Source: Niveispirillum sp943371025 | GTDB lineage: Bacteria > Pseudomonadota > Alphaproteobacteria > Azospirillales > Azospirillaceae | Length of the DNA: 64,000 nucleotides | Assembly (NCBI GenBank): GCA_943371025.1 | Contig: CALRTC020000030.1 | Coordinates: 1-64,000, forward strand | Direction of reading: 5' to 3' | Part shown: positions 8,030 through 17,370 of the stretch, piece after piece | How positions within the stretch are numbered: position 1 is the stretch's first letter | Layout of the letters: the number at the start of each line of letters is the position of its first letter | The notes under the pieces: model-generated | Seen by the model: the letters and a program-made list of their open reading frames with translations, nothing else | Told to the model about the DNA's origin: nothing | Databases searched by the model: none | Position numbers and translations under genes: made by a program

Positions 8030-9258
8030 GGCGGGTTGAAATCCCGCGCGTGGCGCAATTCCGGAAACAGCTTGGCCCACGCCGCCGCGATGGCGACCGC
8101 GCAGGCGCCCCCCACCACCACTGATCCGACCGGCCCGATGGCGGCAGCCAGGGCGCCGGATTCCATCTCTCCCAACTCGTTGGAGGCGGAAATGAACAGG
8201 GTCGAGACAGCCCCCACCCGGCCACGCATGGCATCGGGCGTGGCGATGGTGACCAGCGACTGACGGACATTAACCGAGATCATGTCGGCCGCGCCCAACA
8301 CGATCAGACAGGCGATGGACAGTGGCAGGTGGGTGGACAGGCCGAACATGATAGTGCAGATGCCGAAGACACCGACCGCCACCAGCATTTTGACGCCCAC
8401 CCCGCTGCGCAAGGGGTGCACCGACAACCAGACACCCGTCAGGACGCCGCCGATTGACGGGGCGGTGCGCAGCAGTCCCAACCCCTCCGGCCCTGCCTGC
8501 AGGATGTCGCGGGCGAAGACGGGCAGCATGGCCGTGACCCCGCCCAGCAGGACGGAGAACATGTCCAGGCTGATGGCGCCCAGCAGCATGCGGTTGGACA
8601 GGACATAGCGGAACCCGTCTGCAATCATGCCCAGTGGCTTTGAGGGGCCTGTTCCCGGCTGCTGTTCGATGGGGCCGACGATCAGTTGCCCCGTTACGGC
8701 CAGGGCCAGCAGGGTGGCGCTGAAACCAAACGCCCCCCACGGCGACAGGGCGAAGATGAAACCACCCAGTGCCGGCCCGATGATGGCCCCGACGCGGCCG
8801 GAAATCGCATAAAGGGCGATGGCGTTGGGCAGGATGTCCGGCGGTACCAGTTTCGGCGTCAGGGCATTGTTGGCAGGCATGTAGAAGGACCGCGCCGCCG
8901 CGATGAAACCGGCCAGGACATAGAGCGCCGGCAGGGTCGCCTGTCTGCTCCACACCAGCAGCCCGACGGCGGCGATGCTGGTCATCTGGGCGCAAAGCGA
9001 GACCATGACAACCCGCCGGCGATTGAACCGGTCGGCGACATATCCCGCAAACGGGCTGAACAACAGGAAGGGCAGGAACTGGACGGCACCGACCAGGCCC
9101 AGGCGTAGCGACGCCGCGCGTACATCCATGGTTTGCCGGGCCAGGTCATAGACCAGCCAGCCCAGGCAGATGACGGTGGCGCTGTGGGCCAGCATGGTCA
9201 GCAGGCGCGCCGCGAAGAACCAACGGAAACGGCGATGCCGCAAAGGTACAGGGATCAA
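7996..9258 (-). CDS. MFS exporter, MFS_3/EntS-like
   Basis: A membrane protein of about 420 residues with roughly 12 hydrophobic segments, a DRFNRR loop after helix 2 (FAGYVADRFNRRRVV) and a late conserved DAMRGRVGAVSTLF block. This is the transmembrane secretion effector type of MFS, which includes the enterobactin exporter EntS. The frame stays open to a TTG at 9312, but that would overlap the upstream ThDP gene out of phase by 53 bp. I prefer TTG 9258, one base after that gene's stop and behind GGATGG. Either start is non-ATG. It forms an operon with the ThDP gene. Export of a metabolite is likely, the substrate unknown. Confidence 0.75.
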   Translation of the reverse strand: MIPVPLRHRRFRWFFAARLLTMLAHSATVICLGWLVYDLARQTMDVRAASLRLGLVGAVQFLPFLLFSPFAGYVADRFNRRRVVMVSLCAQMTSIAAVGLLVWSRQATLPALYVLAGFIAAARSFYMPANNALTPKLVPPDILPNAIALYAISGRVGAIIGPALGGFIFALSPWGAFGFSATLLALAVTGQLIVGPIEQQPGTGPSKPLGMIADGFRYVLSNRMLLGAISLDMFSVLLGGVTAMLPVFARDILQAGPEGLGLLRTAPSIGGVLTGVWLSVHPLRSGVGVKMLVAVGVFGICTIMFGLSTHLPLSIACLIVLGAADMISVNVRQSLVTIATPDAMRGRVGAVSTLFISASNELGEMESGALAAAIGPVGSVVVGGACAVAIAAAWAKLFPELRHARDFNPPQANSSVSTAA

Positions 9259-9259
9259 T

Positions 9260-10945
9260 TCAGCCCATCCATTGGCTGACGGGAACGTTGGATTGTTCCA
9301 ACGGCTGGGCAATCACGTCAATCAGCGTCGGCCCACCGAAGGACAGCGCCTTGCGGATCACGCCATCCAGTTCCGCCGGGTCACGGACTGTCCAGGACTT
9401 GATGCCATAGGCTTCCGCCACCAGCGCATGGTCGGTGCGGTCGAAATCAACGGAGAAATAGCGTTCGCCATAGCCGGTCTTCTGGCTGGCCTTGATCCAG
9501 CCATAGGAGGCATTTGACATGACGATCATGGTCAGCGGCACCCGCTTGCGCACGATGGTTTCAAGCTCACCCACCGTGAAGCCAAAGCTGCCATCGCCCA
9601 TGACGGCGACCACCTTCGCCTCCGGCCGGCCGTACCAGGCGCCGATTGCGGCTGACATGGCATAGCCCAGGGCCCCCTGGGCGCGGTTGGTGATGATGCG
9701 GGTCGAACTGTTCCTTATCTCGAAATGACCGGAGAAATAGGGGCAGGGGGTTCCGGGATCGGCGACGATGATGCCATCCTCGGGCAAATGGTCCTGAAGG
9801 GCCGCTACCACCCGTTCCGGGCGGATGGGCAGGTCGGGCAATCGGGCCAGTATCTCAAAACGTTCCCGTTTGGCGCTTTTCAGTGCGGCCAGCTGGTGTT
9901 GCACACCGCTGTCACGCCGGGTGATGCGTCGGGCGATCTCCCGGGTCAGTGCCTCCAGCGCCAGTTTCGCGTCCCCGATGATGGCCGCGTCATAGCGGTA
10001 GTTGGCCCCCACCACCATGGGATCACAATCGATATGGATGACACGAACATTATGTCCCGGTACGCGCCCATGTTCGGTGGCCGTGGATCCTGCGCGGCAG
10101 CCGACAAATACCACCAGATCGGCGCCCTGGATGGCGGCGCGCGTTTCCTCCGTTCCGCCATTGGTGCCGACCACGCCGACGGCCAGGGGGTGATCGTCCC
10201 GGATGGCGCCATGGCCGGAAATGGTGGAAGCCACGGGCGCGTCCAGCAGTTCCGCAAGGCCGCACAACGCCTCCTGCGCGCCGGAAAGAATCACGCCACC
10301 GCCGCACAGAAAGAAGGGGGCCTTGGCCGACAACAGGGCGTCGGCGGCGGCCGCCACGCTGTCCGGGTCCGGGCCCGTGCGGAAGGCCGGGAAGCGTGCA
10401 TGCTCTGCCTGTGCCCAGATCAGGCCGGCGTCCAATGTCTGCTTCTGCAGATCATAGGGCAGGCCGATATGGGCGGCACCCGGTCGGCCCGTGGTCATGG
10501 CGCGGAAGGCGGTGCGGAACAGGTGGGGGATCTGATCCACGCGGTCGGCCACAGCATTCCACTTGGTCAAGGGCGCAAACAGGGCCTTCTGGTCCAGTTC
10601 GGTCAGCGCATAATGCCCGCGACCGCCGACGGGGATGTCGGAGGTGATGGACAGCAGCGCGATGGAGCTTTCATTGGCCTCCACCACCCCGGGCAGAATG
10701 TAGGTGGCACCACCACCGCTGGGCCCCTCGCACACGCCGGGCCGCGCCGTAACGCGGGCATACGCGTCGGCCATGTAGGCAGCACAGCGTTCGTCACGGG
10801 TCAGCACATGGGTCATGCCATGGTCCAACCGGCAGAGCGCGTCATAGAAGGGAAGGCTTGTGTCGCCGCAGAGCCCGAACACATGGCGCACACCGTGGGC
10901 CTGCAGCATCCGCACGGCGGCTTCCGCACCTGTCAGTTCGTTCAT
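9260..10945 (-). CDS. ThDP-dependent enzyme, acetolactate synthase-like
   Basis: About 561 residues from ATG 10945 (MNELTGAEAAVRML); a GTG at 10954 lies closer to a possible AGGGA site and would add three residues. It contains the activating glutamate (LTRDERCAAYMADAYAR), a central nucleotide-binding-like domain (VFVGCRAGSTATEHG) and the ThDP motif VMGDGSFGFTVGELETIV followed by MSNASYGW. The layout is that of the full-length acetolactate synthase/pyruvate oxidase family. Without a regulatory subunit and beside an exporter, a biosynthetic AHAS role is doubtful. It is not a duplicate of the shorter ThDP enzyme at 4580-6130, which differs in length and motifs. Confidence 0.75.
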   Translation of the reverse strand: MNELTGAEAAVRMLQAHGVRHVFGLCGDTSLPFYDALCRLDHGMTHVLTRDERCAAYMADAYARVTARPGVCEGPSGGGATYILPGVVEANESSIALLSITSDIPVGGRGHYALTELDQKALFAPLTKWNAVADRVDQIPHLFRTAFRAMTTGRPGAAHIGLPYDLQKQTLDAGLIWAQAEHARFPAFRTGPDPDSVAAAADALLSAKAPFFLCGGGVILSGAQEALCGLAELLDAPVASTISGHGAIRDDHPLAVGVVGTNGGTEETRAAIQGADLVVFVGCRAGSTATEHGRVPGHNVRVIHIDCDPMVVGANYRYDAAIIGDAKLALEALTREIARRITRRDSGVQHQLAALKSAKRERFEILARLPDLPIRPERVVAALQDHLPEDGIIVADPGTPCPYFSGHFEIRNSSTRIITNRAQGALGYAMSAAIGAWYGRPEAKVVAVMGDGSFGFTVGELETIVRKRVPLTMIVMSNASYGWIKASQKTGYGERYFSVDFDRTDHALVAEAYGIKSWTVRDPAELDGVIRKALSFGGPTLIDVIAQPLEQSNVPVSQWMG

Positions 10946-11268
10946 GGTAGGCACTCATTCCCTGGCAGGGGGCCGCTGGCGGCGGCTTGTGTGTGGCGGT
11001 CTTGGCCCGCGCAGTTTGGCGCGGCCATCCCCGCCGGCGTGGATTCACAGCTATAGCTTGAGCCTGCCCGATAATGGGTGATTGAACTTGCGCCAAAGTG
11101 GATTGGTTTTGCCTCAGTACTCATGTCTGGGGCTTATGCGAGGCCATACCAGCTCCATCTAGCTCAAAATCAATCACCACAGACGCATATAGAGCCCCAG
11201 GTCGTCGCTGCTTTGGATACCTTGACTACCTGCAAGTTCCGATAATACTCGCAAGCAGGAGCGTAAGA
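10946..11268. other. Divergent intergenic region between the ThDP enzyme and TolB-like genes
   Basis: A 323-bp gap with no credible gene, less GC-rich toward the right than the neighbouring genes. It must hold the promoters for both directions. A 9-bp inverted pair, GGTGATTGA at 11077-11085 and TCAATCACC at 11170-11178, is embedded in longer partly matching arms and could be a pair of operator half-sites 84 bp apart. I could not assign a convincing -35/-10 pair. Confidence 0.4.
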
Positions 11269-13149
11269 ATGCACAGAAGAAATTTCTTGGGAGGAATGCT
11301 GGCAGGGACGGTCGTTGCGAATGCATCGACGGTAATGGCAGCAACTGGTGGTAAGAAAGGCGTGATGCTGATGAACCGCATCGCTCCTTCTGTCTCCGAA
11401 TTATTCATTGCCGATATTAATGGTGGCAATGAGCGCAAGTTCCTGGCGGAATCTGCCTATGATTACAACCCGATGTTCAGCCCGCGCGGCGATCTGGTTG
11501 TCTTCACTTCTGAACGCAATGGCGATGGGCAGTCGGATATCTTTGTTGCAAAGGCTGATGGTACTGACGTCCGGCCGTTGATGGTCACGCCATCGGTGGA
11601 TGATGCAGGTGTCCTCTCACCCGACGGGTCGAAGCTGGCCTTCGTATCCACGCGCAATGGCTACCGCGCCAATCTTTGGGTGCTGGATATTGCTAATGGC
11701 AAGGTCCGGCAAATGACCGGCACTAAGGAGGTGCGCGGCAAGGATGGCTTGCCCGACTGCTATTTCCGTCCCGCCTGGTCCCCGGACGGACAATGGATCG
11801 CTTTCTCCAGTGATCGCGACACGCCCTGGCGCGGTCATCATGATGGGCGCGGCTGGGAACATACCCAGGAATTGAGTATCTATGTGATCAAGGCCGATGG
11901 CACGGGCTTCCGCCAGGTGGCGACGAAACCCGGCTTCTGCCTGGGATCCCCGAAATGGTCGCCCGATGGAAAGCGTGTGGTGTTCTATGAGATGACGACG
12001 GAGGACACCTGGGGCGCGCGTCGTCCGGAATATACCGGCAAGGTGCATTCCCAGATCGTCTCCGTCGATATCGCGACCGGGGAGCGGGTGGCGCACACCA
12101 CCGGCAACGGCCTGAAACTGACCCCGCAATTCCTGTCCAACAGCGAGATCGGTTATCTGATCAAGGGGACGGAGGAGGAGGGGCTGGCCTACACCTCTGA
12201 CCGTCCGCGGCTGCGGCGCTTCCTGCGCGCACCCAACTGGTCGCCCGACGGCAAGTCGGTCGTCTATGAAAAGACCAGCTTCAAACCGATCCGTCCGCTG
12301 TTCAAACCGCTCTACAGTTGGGACAAGGATTGGGAATATCGCCATGTCGACGTCTTCCCGCTGATGTCGCGCGACGGCTGGATCGTCTTCACTGAAAAGC
12401 AACTGGGTGAAAGCTCAGTTCTTATCATGCGGCCCGATGGCTCAGACAAGCGCTTGGTGTTCGATGCCCGCAACCGCGGGCTGGATGTGGAAAGGGTGCG
12501 CAAGGGCCTTGCCGGCGCGTTCCAGCCCTGCTGGTCGCCCGATGGTGACTGGATCGCCTTCGGTCTGGGCTATTGGTTCGCGCAGCGCGACATGGAAACG
12601 GCGGCCATCTGGCGCGTCCGCCGTGACGGCTCGGGTGCGGAGCAACTGACCGACGGAACGGTTCATTCCGGCTTTCCCAGCTACTCGGCTGATGGCAAGG
12701 AAATCGTCTTCCGCATCTGGAGCGAGAAGGAAAAGGGTCTGCGCATCCTTAACCTTGAAACCCGTCAGACCCGTGTGCTGACGGAAGGGTACGACAACCT
12801 TCCCGGCTGGTCGCCCGACGGCAAGCGGATTGTCTTCACGCGCAAACGGGACGACGGCAATTTTGACATCTACACGATCCGACCCGATGGGAGCGACCTG
12901 TTCCGCGCGACCACGCACGGCTCCAGCGATGGGCACGCCGTGTGGTCCAATGATGGCCGCATCCTGTGGAGCGGGTCGCAACATGGCTTCCGCGATGAAG
13001 CAGCGCTCTACGACAATACGTTCCAGCAGTATGGCCAAATCTATGTCATGAACGCCGATGGCACAGACAAAAAGATCGTGACGGACAGCAAGTGGGAGGA
13101 CAGCATGCCCTTATACTTGCCCACCGGTACGGTTACACAGTCGCGTTAA
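11269..13149 (+). CDS. Tat-exported TolB-like beta-propeller (WD40-like PD40) protein
   Basis: A 626-residue protein. I place the start at ATG 11269 with AGGAG at 11257-11261; the frame extends upstream to 11098 but that part is not protein-like. The N-terminus HRRNFLGGMLAGTVVANAST is a twin-arginine signal ending near VMAAT. The rest is built from about nine PD40 blades marked by WSPDGKRIVF-type motifs, as in TolB and in the N-terminal domain of prolyl oligopeptidases, but no serine-hydrolase domain follows. It is probably a periplasmic binding or scaffold protein. The TonB receptor downstream suggests they handle the same substrate. A terminator follows. Confidence 0.8.
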   Translation: MHRRNFLGGMLAGTVVANASTVMAATGGKKGVMLMNRIAPSVSELFIADINGGNERKFLAESAYDYNPMFSPRGDLVVFTSERNGDGQSDIFVAKADGTDVRPLMVTPSVDDAGVLSPDGSKLAFVSTRNGYRANLWVLDIANGKVRQMTGTKEVRGKDGLPDCYFRPAWSPDGQWIAFSSDRDTPWRGHHDGRGWEHTQELSIYVIKADGTGFRQVATKPGFCLGSPKWSPDGKRVVFYEMTTEDTWGARRPEYTGKVHSQIVSVDIATGERVAHTTGNGLKLTPQFLSNSEIGYLIKGTEEEGLAYTSDRPRLRRFLRAPNWSPDGKSVVYEKTSFKPIRPLFKPLYSWDKDWEYRHVDVFPLMSRDGWIVFTEKQLGESSVLIMRPDGSDKRLVFDARNRGLDVERVRKGLAGAFQPCWSPDGDWIAFGLGYWFAQRDMETAAIWRVRRDGSGAEQLTDGTVHSGFPSYSADGKEIVFRIWSEKEKGLRILNLETRQTRVLTEGYDNLPGWSPDGKRIVFTRKRDDGNFDIYTIRPDGSDLFRATTHGSSDGHAVWSNDGRILWSGSQHGFRDEAALYDNTFQQYGQIYVMNADGTDKKIVTDSKWEDSMPLYLPTGTVTQSR

Positions 13150-13490
13150 TGCCCTGGCATCGCTGAACTTATCGCCCCCACCCTCCCGGCCTTCCGCCTG
13201 GAGGGTGGTTTGCTTTTGGGCTACCCATGGCCCCTGGGACAAGGATTTTTTGTGCCCCCGAACCGTTTGCCCGCCGTCCTAAAACTTATCATAGCGAACA
13301 TGGATTGATGACCCTTGCTGGCCTGCCCCTCAGCTATGGTCAAAGTGTCGTGAGAAGGCGGGTTTCAACTGCCGCAACTCAGATTTTCCCACGGAACCCC
13401 TTCATGGGAGCGATCAGCAAAGGGCGGTGCGGGACGTAGGTCCTCCAGCCCGACATGAAGTCTCAAGAAAAGATAATCGGGAGGAAAATA
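13150..13490. other. Intergenic region upstream of TonB receptor 1
   Basis: A 341-bp gap. Apart from the terminator at its left end I see no gene. The right end carries the strong ribosome site GGGAGG (13479-13484) for the receptor start at 13491. The frame upstream to 13455 contains another ATG but no ribosome site. I found no clear operator. Confidence 0.4.
13178..13217 (+). terminator. Rho-independent terminator after the TolB-like gene
   Basis: A 9-bp perfect stem, CCACCCTCC (13178-13186) pairing with GGAGGGTGG (13200-13208), is followed by TTTGCTTTT. It lies 28 bp after the stop codon, so the TolB-like gene is probably its own unit, separate from the receptor. Confidence 0.75.
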
Positions 13491-15773
13491 ATGAATTCGC
13501 TGCATCGCCGGCGCCGTGTCGCCGTGCGCACGTCTTACCGCTCTCTGATGCTGGCCGGTGCGTGCCTGGCTTCGGGTTGGATATCGCCTTCACTGGCAGA
13601 CACCAGCAGCAACGCTGAAGCGGCACCCGGCGTGCTGGAGGAAATCGTCGTCACGGCCCAAAAGCGCTCGGAGAATGTGCAGGAGGTGCCGATTGCCATC
13701 AGCGTCATCGGCACTGATGTGCTGGGCGATGCCGGTGCCTCTGGCACGGTGGAACTGAAGAATGTCGTGCCCGCCCTCAACATCACCACCGGTGTGGGCG
13801 GTTTCGGTCTGCCGCGCATCCGCGGTATCGGTGCCTCCGGCCAGGGGCCTGGCATTGAAAACCCGGTGGCTGTTGTGGTGGACGGCGTCTATCACGGGGC
13901 TGCCTTCGGTGTGCTGCAATCCCTGTTCGACACGGCCCAGGTGGCGGTGCTGAAGGGCCCGCAGGGTACCCTGTTCGGTCGCAATGCGACCGGCGGCGTC
14001 ATCCAGGTCACGACCTACGAACCCGGCTTCGACCCGCATGGCAAGGCGATCCTGGAATATGGCAACTATGACACCAAACGCGCGGCCGCCTTCGTCACCG
14101 GTGGCATCACAGACAAGCTGGCGATCAGTCTGTCCGGCCAGTATGAGGACCGTGGCAACGGCTTCGGCACCAATGTCATCACCGGCAATGACGTGCAGGA
14201 TGGCGACACCTGGGCCGGCCGCGTGAAACTGAAATGGCTGGTGACGGAGGACACGACGGTCCTTCTGTCCGGCGATATCAATGGCCGCGACGCGTCCGAA
14301 CCTGCCTTTCGCAATTTCGGCCTGAATACGCTGGGCCAGAATATTCCGCAACTGATCAGCAACGCAGGCGGCGATCCGGCCAACGATATCTACAGCGACA
14401 TGGATCCGGAGTTGGAGGCCCGACAGAAGGGGGGAAGCGCCACCATCACCCATGATTTTGGCGGTGCAGAACTGAAAAGCATTACTGCCTACCGCGATAC
14501 GAAACTGCGCACCCTGTTTGATCCAGACGGCACAGCTCTGGCCCGCCTGCGTATCGACAACCACAATTACGACAAGCAGTTCACGCAGGAATTCGACCTG
14601 CTGTCCAGCGATGACGGCCCGCTGTCCTGGGTGCTGGGTGGCTTCTATATGTGGAATTCAGCCGGTCAGGAGCCGGGTCGCACCACCGGTCTGCTGACCT
14701 TCGGTGGCAATGGCTACAGCGATGTCATGACCGATGTGCGGCTGAACTCCATTTCCGGCTTTGCACAGGCAACCTATGCGCTGTCCGATGACACCAAAAT
14801 CACCGGCGGCCTGCGTTACACCAATGATGAGCGCGAGTTCGAGGCCTATAGCGTCGAATTCAACGGCAATACCAACAGAACCACGCGCGGTGCCCTGCAA
14901 TCCGATAGCCGCACCTTCAGCAAGGTGACGTGGCGTCTGGCACTGGATCACCAGTTCACGCCCGACGTCATGGGCTATGCCAGCTATAATCGTGGATTTC
15001 GCAGCGGCACCTTCGTGCCGCAGGCCAACCCGATCATCGTGCTGGAGCCAGAAGTCGTCGATGCGTACGAGGTGGGGTTGAAGACCGACCTGTTCGGTGG
15101 CATCGCCCGCTTCAACGTCGCTGCCTATTATTACGACCAGACCAATGTGCAGGTTCAGCAGGTCATTTCTGGTACCAACAGCATTTACAATGCTGACGGG
15201 GCGGAGACCTATGGTGTGGATGCCGACCTCACGGTCCAGGTCACGGATAACTTCCGTGTCTTTGGCGGTCTGGGCTATACCCATGCCCGCTACACCGACT
15301 TTACCAACGCTATCATTTCCGTGCCCTATCCGCTGGCGGCCAGTTTCGTCATCCCAACGGGACAGACTTGCCGCGGCACCTTCGGCAATCCGCGCACCCA
15401 GTTGGGCGGCAACTGCCTGATCATCGGCGATGCCTCAGGAAACAAGCTGCAGAACACGCCGGCCATCACCGCCAATCTGGGCGGTTCGCTAGAGATCCCG
15501 ACGGAGGTCGGGTCCTTCACGGTATCGGGCAACTATTACTACAATGATGGCTATGTCGGCACGGCCGACGAACGGGTGGTCCAGGACAGCTATGACTTGG
15601 TCAGCGCCTCTGTCACCTGGCACAACCCCACCAAGTCCTATTTCGTGAAGCTGTGGGCCCAGAACCTGACCAATTCCCATTACTTCGCGCAGATCGGCGC
15701 CACCAATTCCGGCGACAATGGCACGCCCGGCGCGCCCCGCACCTTCGGCCTGACCATCGGCGCGGATTTCTGA
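13491..15773 (+). CDS. TonB-dependent outer-membrane receptor 1
   Basis: A 760-residue protein with a Sec signal peptide cut near SPSLADT (about residue 35). A TonB box-like EEIVVTAQKR opens the plug domain, which includes PRIRGIG and the LKGPQGTLFGRNATGG block. The beta-barrel follows and ends in LTIGADF, with the terminal Phe expected of outer-membrane barrels. It imports a ligand larger or rarer than porins allow, using TonB-ExbBD energy. Its neighbours, a TolB-like propeller and an ACS permease 80 bp downstream, suggest a complete outer- to inner-membrane uptake route. The ligand is not evident. Confidence 0.92.
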   Translation: MNSLHRRRRVAVRTSYRSLMLAGACLASGWISPSLADTSSNAEAAPGVLEEIVVTAQKRSENVQEVPIAISVIGTDVLGDAGASGTVELKNVVPALNITTGVGGFGLPRIRGIGASGQGPGIENPVAVVVDGVYHGAAFGVLQSLFDTAQVAVLKGPQGTLFGRNATGGVIQVTTYEPGFDPHGKAILEYGNYDTKRAAAFVTGGITDKLAISLSGQYEDRGNGFGTNVITGNDVQDGDTWAGRVKLKWLVTEDTTVLLSGDINGRDASEPAFRNFGLNTLGQNIPQLISNAGGDPANDIYSDMDPELEARQKGGSATITHDFGGAELKSITAYRDTKLRTLFDPDGTALARLRIDNHNYDKQFTQEFDLLSSDDGPLSWVLGGFYMWNSAGQEPGRTTGLLTFGGNGYSDVMTDVRLNSISGFAQATYALSDDTKITGGLRYTNDEREFEAYSVEFNGNTNRTTRGALQSDSRTFSKVTWRLALDHQFTPDVMGYASYNRGFRSGTFVPQANPIIVLEPEVVDAYEVGLKTDLFGGIARFNVAAYYYDQTNVQVQQVISGTNSIYNADGAETYGVDADLTVQVTDNFRVFGGLGYTHARYTDFTNAIISVPYPLAASFVIPTGQTCRGTFGNPRTQLGGNCLIIGDASGNKLQNTPAITANLGGSLEIPTEVGSFTVSGNYYYNDGYVGTADERVVQDSYDLVSASVTWHNPTKSYFVKLWAQNLTNSHYFAQIGATNSGDNGTPGAPRTFGLTIGADF

Positions 15774-15853
15774 ACTGTTTTGACAGGCGGCGGGGCATGA
15801 CCTGTCCCGCCGGTTTGTGGGAGGATTTGCCCGGCAGTCAAGGGAGATGAAAC

Positions 15854-17143
15854 GTGGAAAATACAATGAGGACCCCGCCTGTGAAAGGCGAGCGGTTCCC
15901 GGCACGGCAGTGGTTGGTTCTGGCTCTTTTGGCCTTGGGTGCCCTGATCGCATTCGTTGATCGCATCAACATTTCAGCGGCCCTGACGGTGGAGGCTTTC
16001 AAACAGCATTTTCAGCTTTCTGACGTGGATCGCGGCTGGATCAATTCCGCCTTCTTCTGGTCCTACGCCTTGTTTCAGGTGCCGATGGGCTGGGTGGTGG
16101 ACCGGTTTGGCGTGAAGAAGCCTTATGCGATCTGCTTTGCCGTCTGGTGCGTCGCTTCGGCCCTGATCGGGTTGATGCCGGCCCTCTGGGGGTTGATCTT
16201 GATGCGCCTGATCATCGGGGCGGCGGAGGCGGTGGTGGTTCCGGCCTCCTATCGCTGGATACGCACCAATTTCAGTGCGGAGAACAGCGGAACGGCCGTT
16301 GGGCTTTATATGCTGGGTGCGAAGTTCGGGCCGGCCATCGGGGCACCGCTGGCGGCTTGGCTGATCGTGACCTTTAACTGGGAACTGATGTTCATCATCA
16401 CCGGCCTGTCGGGCCTGCTCTGGCTGATCCCCTGGCTGTTGCTGACCCGGCGGGATGACAGGGACGCGGCCTTGACGACGAAAGGGAAGGGAACGGATGT
16501 GCCCTTCCGGTCGATCCTGTCCAGCCGCCTGATCTGGAGTACGCTCGTCGTCTATTTCTGCTATAATTACTTCACCTTCTTTTGCATGACCTGGATGCCG
16601 GCCTATCTTGTGGAGCAGCGGGGCCTGTCTCTGAAGGAGATGGGTCTTTACACCTTCTTCAGCTTCATGGGCATCGCCCTCGTAGCGCTGGTGTCGGGCT
16701 GGGCGGCGGATCAACTGATTAAGCGCTATGGCCGTACCGTGCTGATTCGTAAGGCCTTCGTGGTGGCGGGCTTTGCCTTGGCCAGCACGGTCCTGTTGGG
16801 CGCTCATGCCGACAGCGTGGAGGAGGCCCTGTTCTGGAATGTCGCCTCCCTGTCCGGTCTGGGCCTTACCACCGCAAACAACTTGGCCCTGTGCAGCCTG
16901 ACCCTCATCCCCGCACCCATCGTGGGCCGGGTGAAGGGCATCCAGAATGTGGCTGTCGCGGTGGCAGGCATCGTATCCCCCTTGGTGACAGGTTGGCTGC
17001 TGCATGCCACCGGTTCATTTGCGGCACCGATGACCCTGATTTTCGCCCTTCTGGTGTTGGGCGGCCTGACGGTCATCTTCCTGTTGCGGCCGGAATGGGC
17101 GCCCACTATTCCCGACGCACCATCGGCGGCAAAACCGGGATAA
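15854..17143 (+). CDS. MFS permease, ACS type (paralogue of 1288-2583)
   Basis: A 429-residue inner-membrane protein. GTG 15854 is the likely start, seven bases after AGGGAG (15841-15846); ATG 15866 is the alternative. It shares long stretches with the region A permease: LIAFVDRINIS, FFWSYALFQVPMGWVVDRFG, ASYRWIRTNF and MTWMPAYLVEQRGLSLKE. The two probably arose by duplication and carry related carboxylates. It lies 80 bp after TonB receptor 1 on the same strand, a plausible operon that passes substrate from the periplasm into the cell. Confidence 0.85.
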   Translation: MENTMRTPPVKGERFPARQWLVLALLALGALIAFVDRINISAALTVEAFKQHFQLSDVDRGWINSAFFWSYALFQVPMGWVVDRFGVKKPYAICFAVWCVASALIGLMPALWGLILMRLIIGAAEAVVVPASYRWIRTNFSAENSGTAVGLYMLGAKFGPAIGAPLAAWLIVTFNWELMFIITGLSGLLWLIPWLLLTRRDDRDAALTTKGKGTDVPFRSILSSRLIWSTLVVYFCYNYFTFFCMTWMPAYLVEQRGLSLKEMGLYTFFSFMGIALVALVSGWAADQLIKRYGRTVLIRKAFVVAGFALASTVLLGAHADSVEEALFWNVASLSGLGLTTANNLALCSLTLIPAPIVGRVKGIQNVAVAVAGIVSPLVTGWLLHATGSFAAPMTLIFALLVLGGLTVIFLLRPEWAPTIPDAPSAAKPG

Positions 17144-17370
17144 CCGGATGGCGATCCTGTACGGATCGCCGCTTCCCGGTCCGGCAGGGCACGGTCACCA
17201 ATCCAATAGGGCAAGCAAGCAAATCAATCAGCCACAATAGATTTTTCGGATTACATAAAATCATCGCCGATAAAGGGGCCATTTTCACAATATACAGGCC
17301 GGATCGGCGTGACCGCCCCGCATGGAAACGGTGAGCGGCCGATAAAATAAGTATCCTGGAGGAAATGCCG

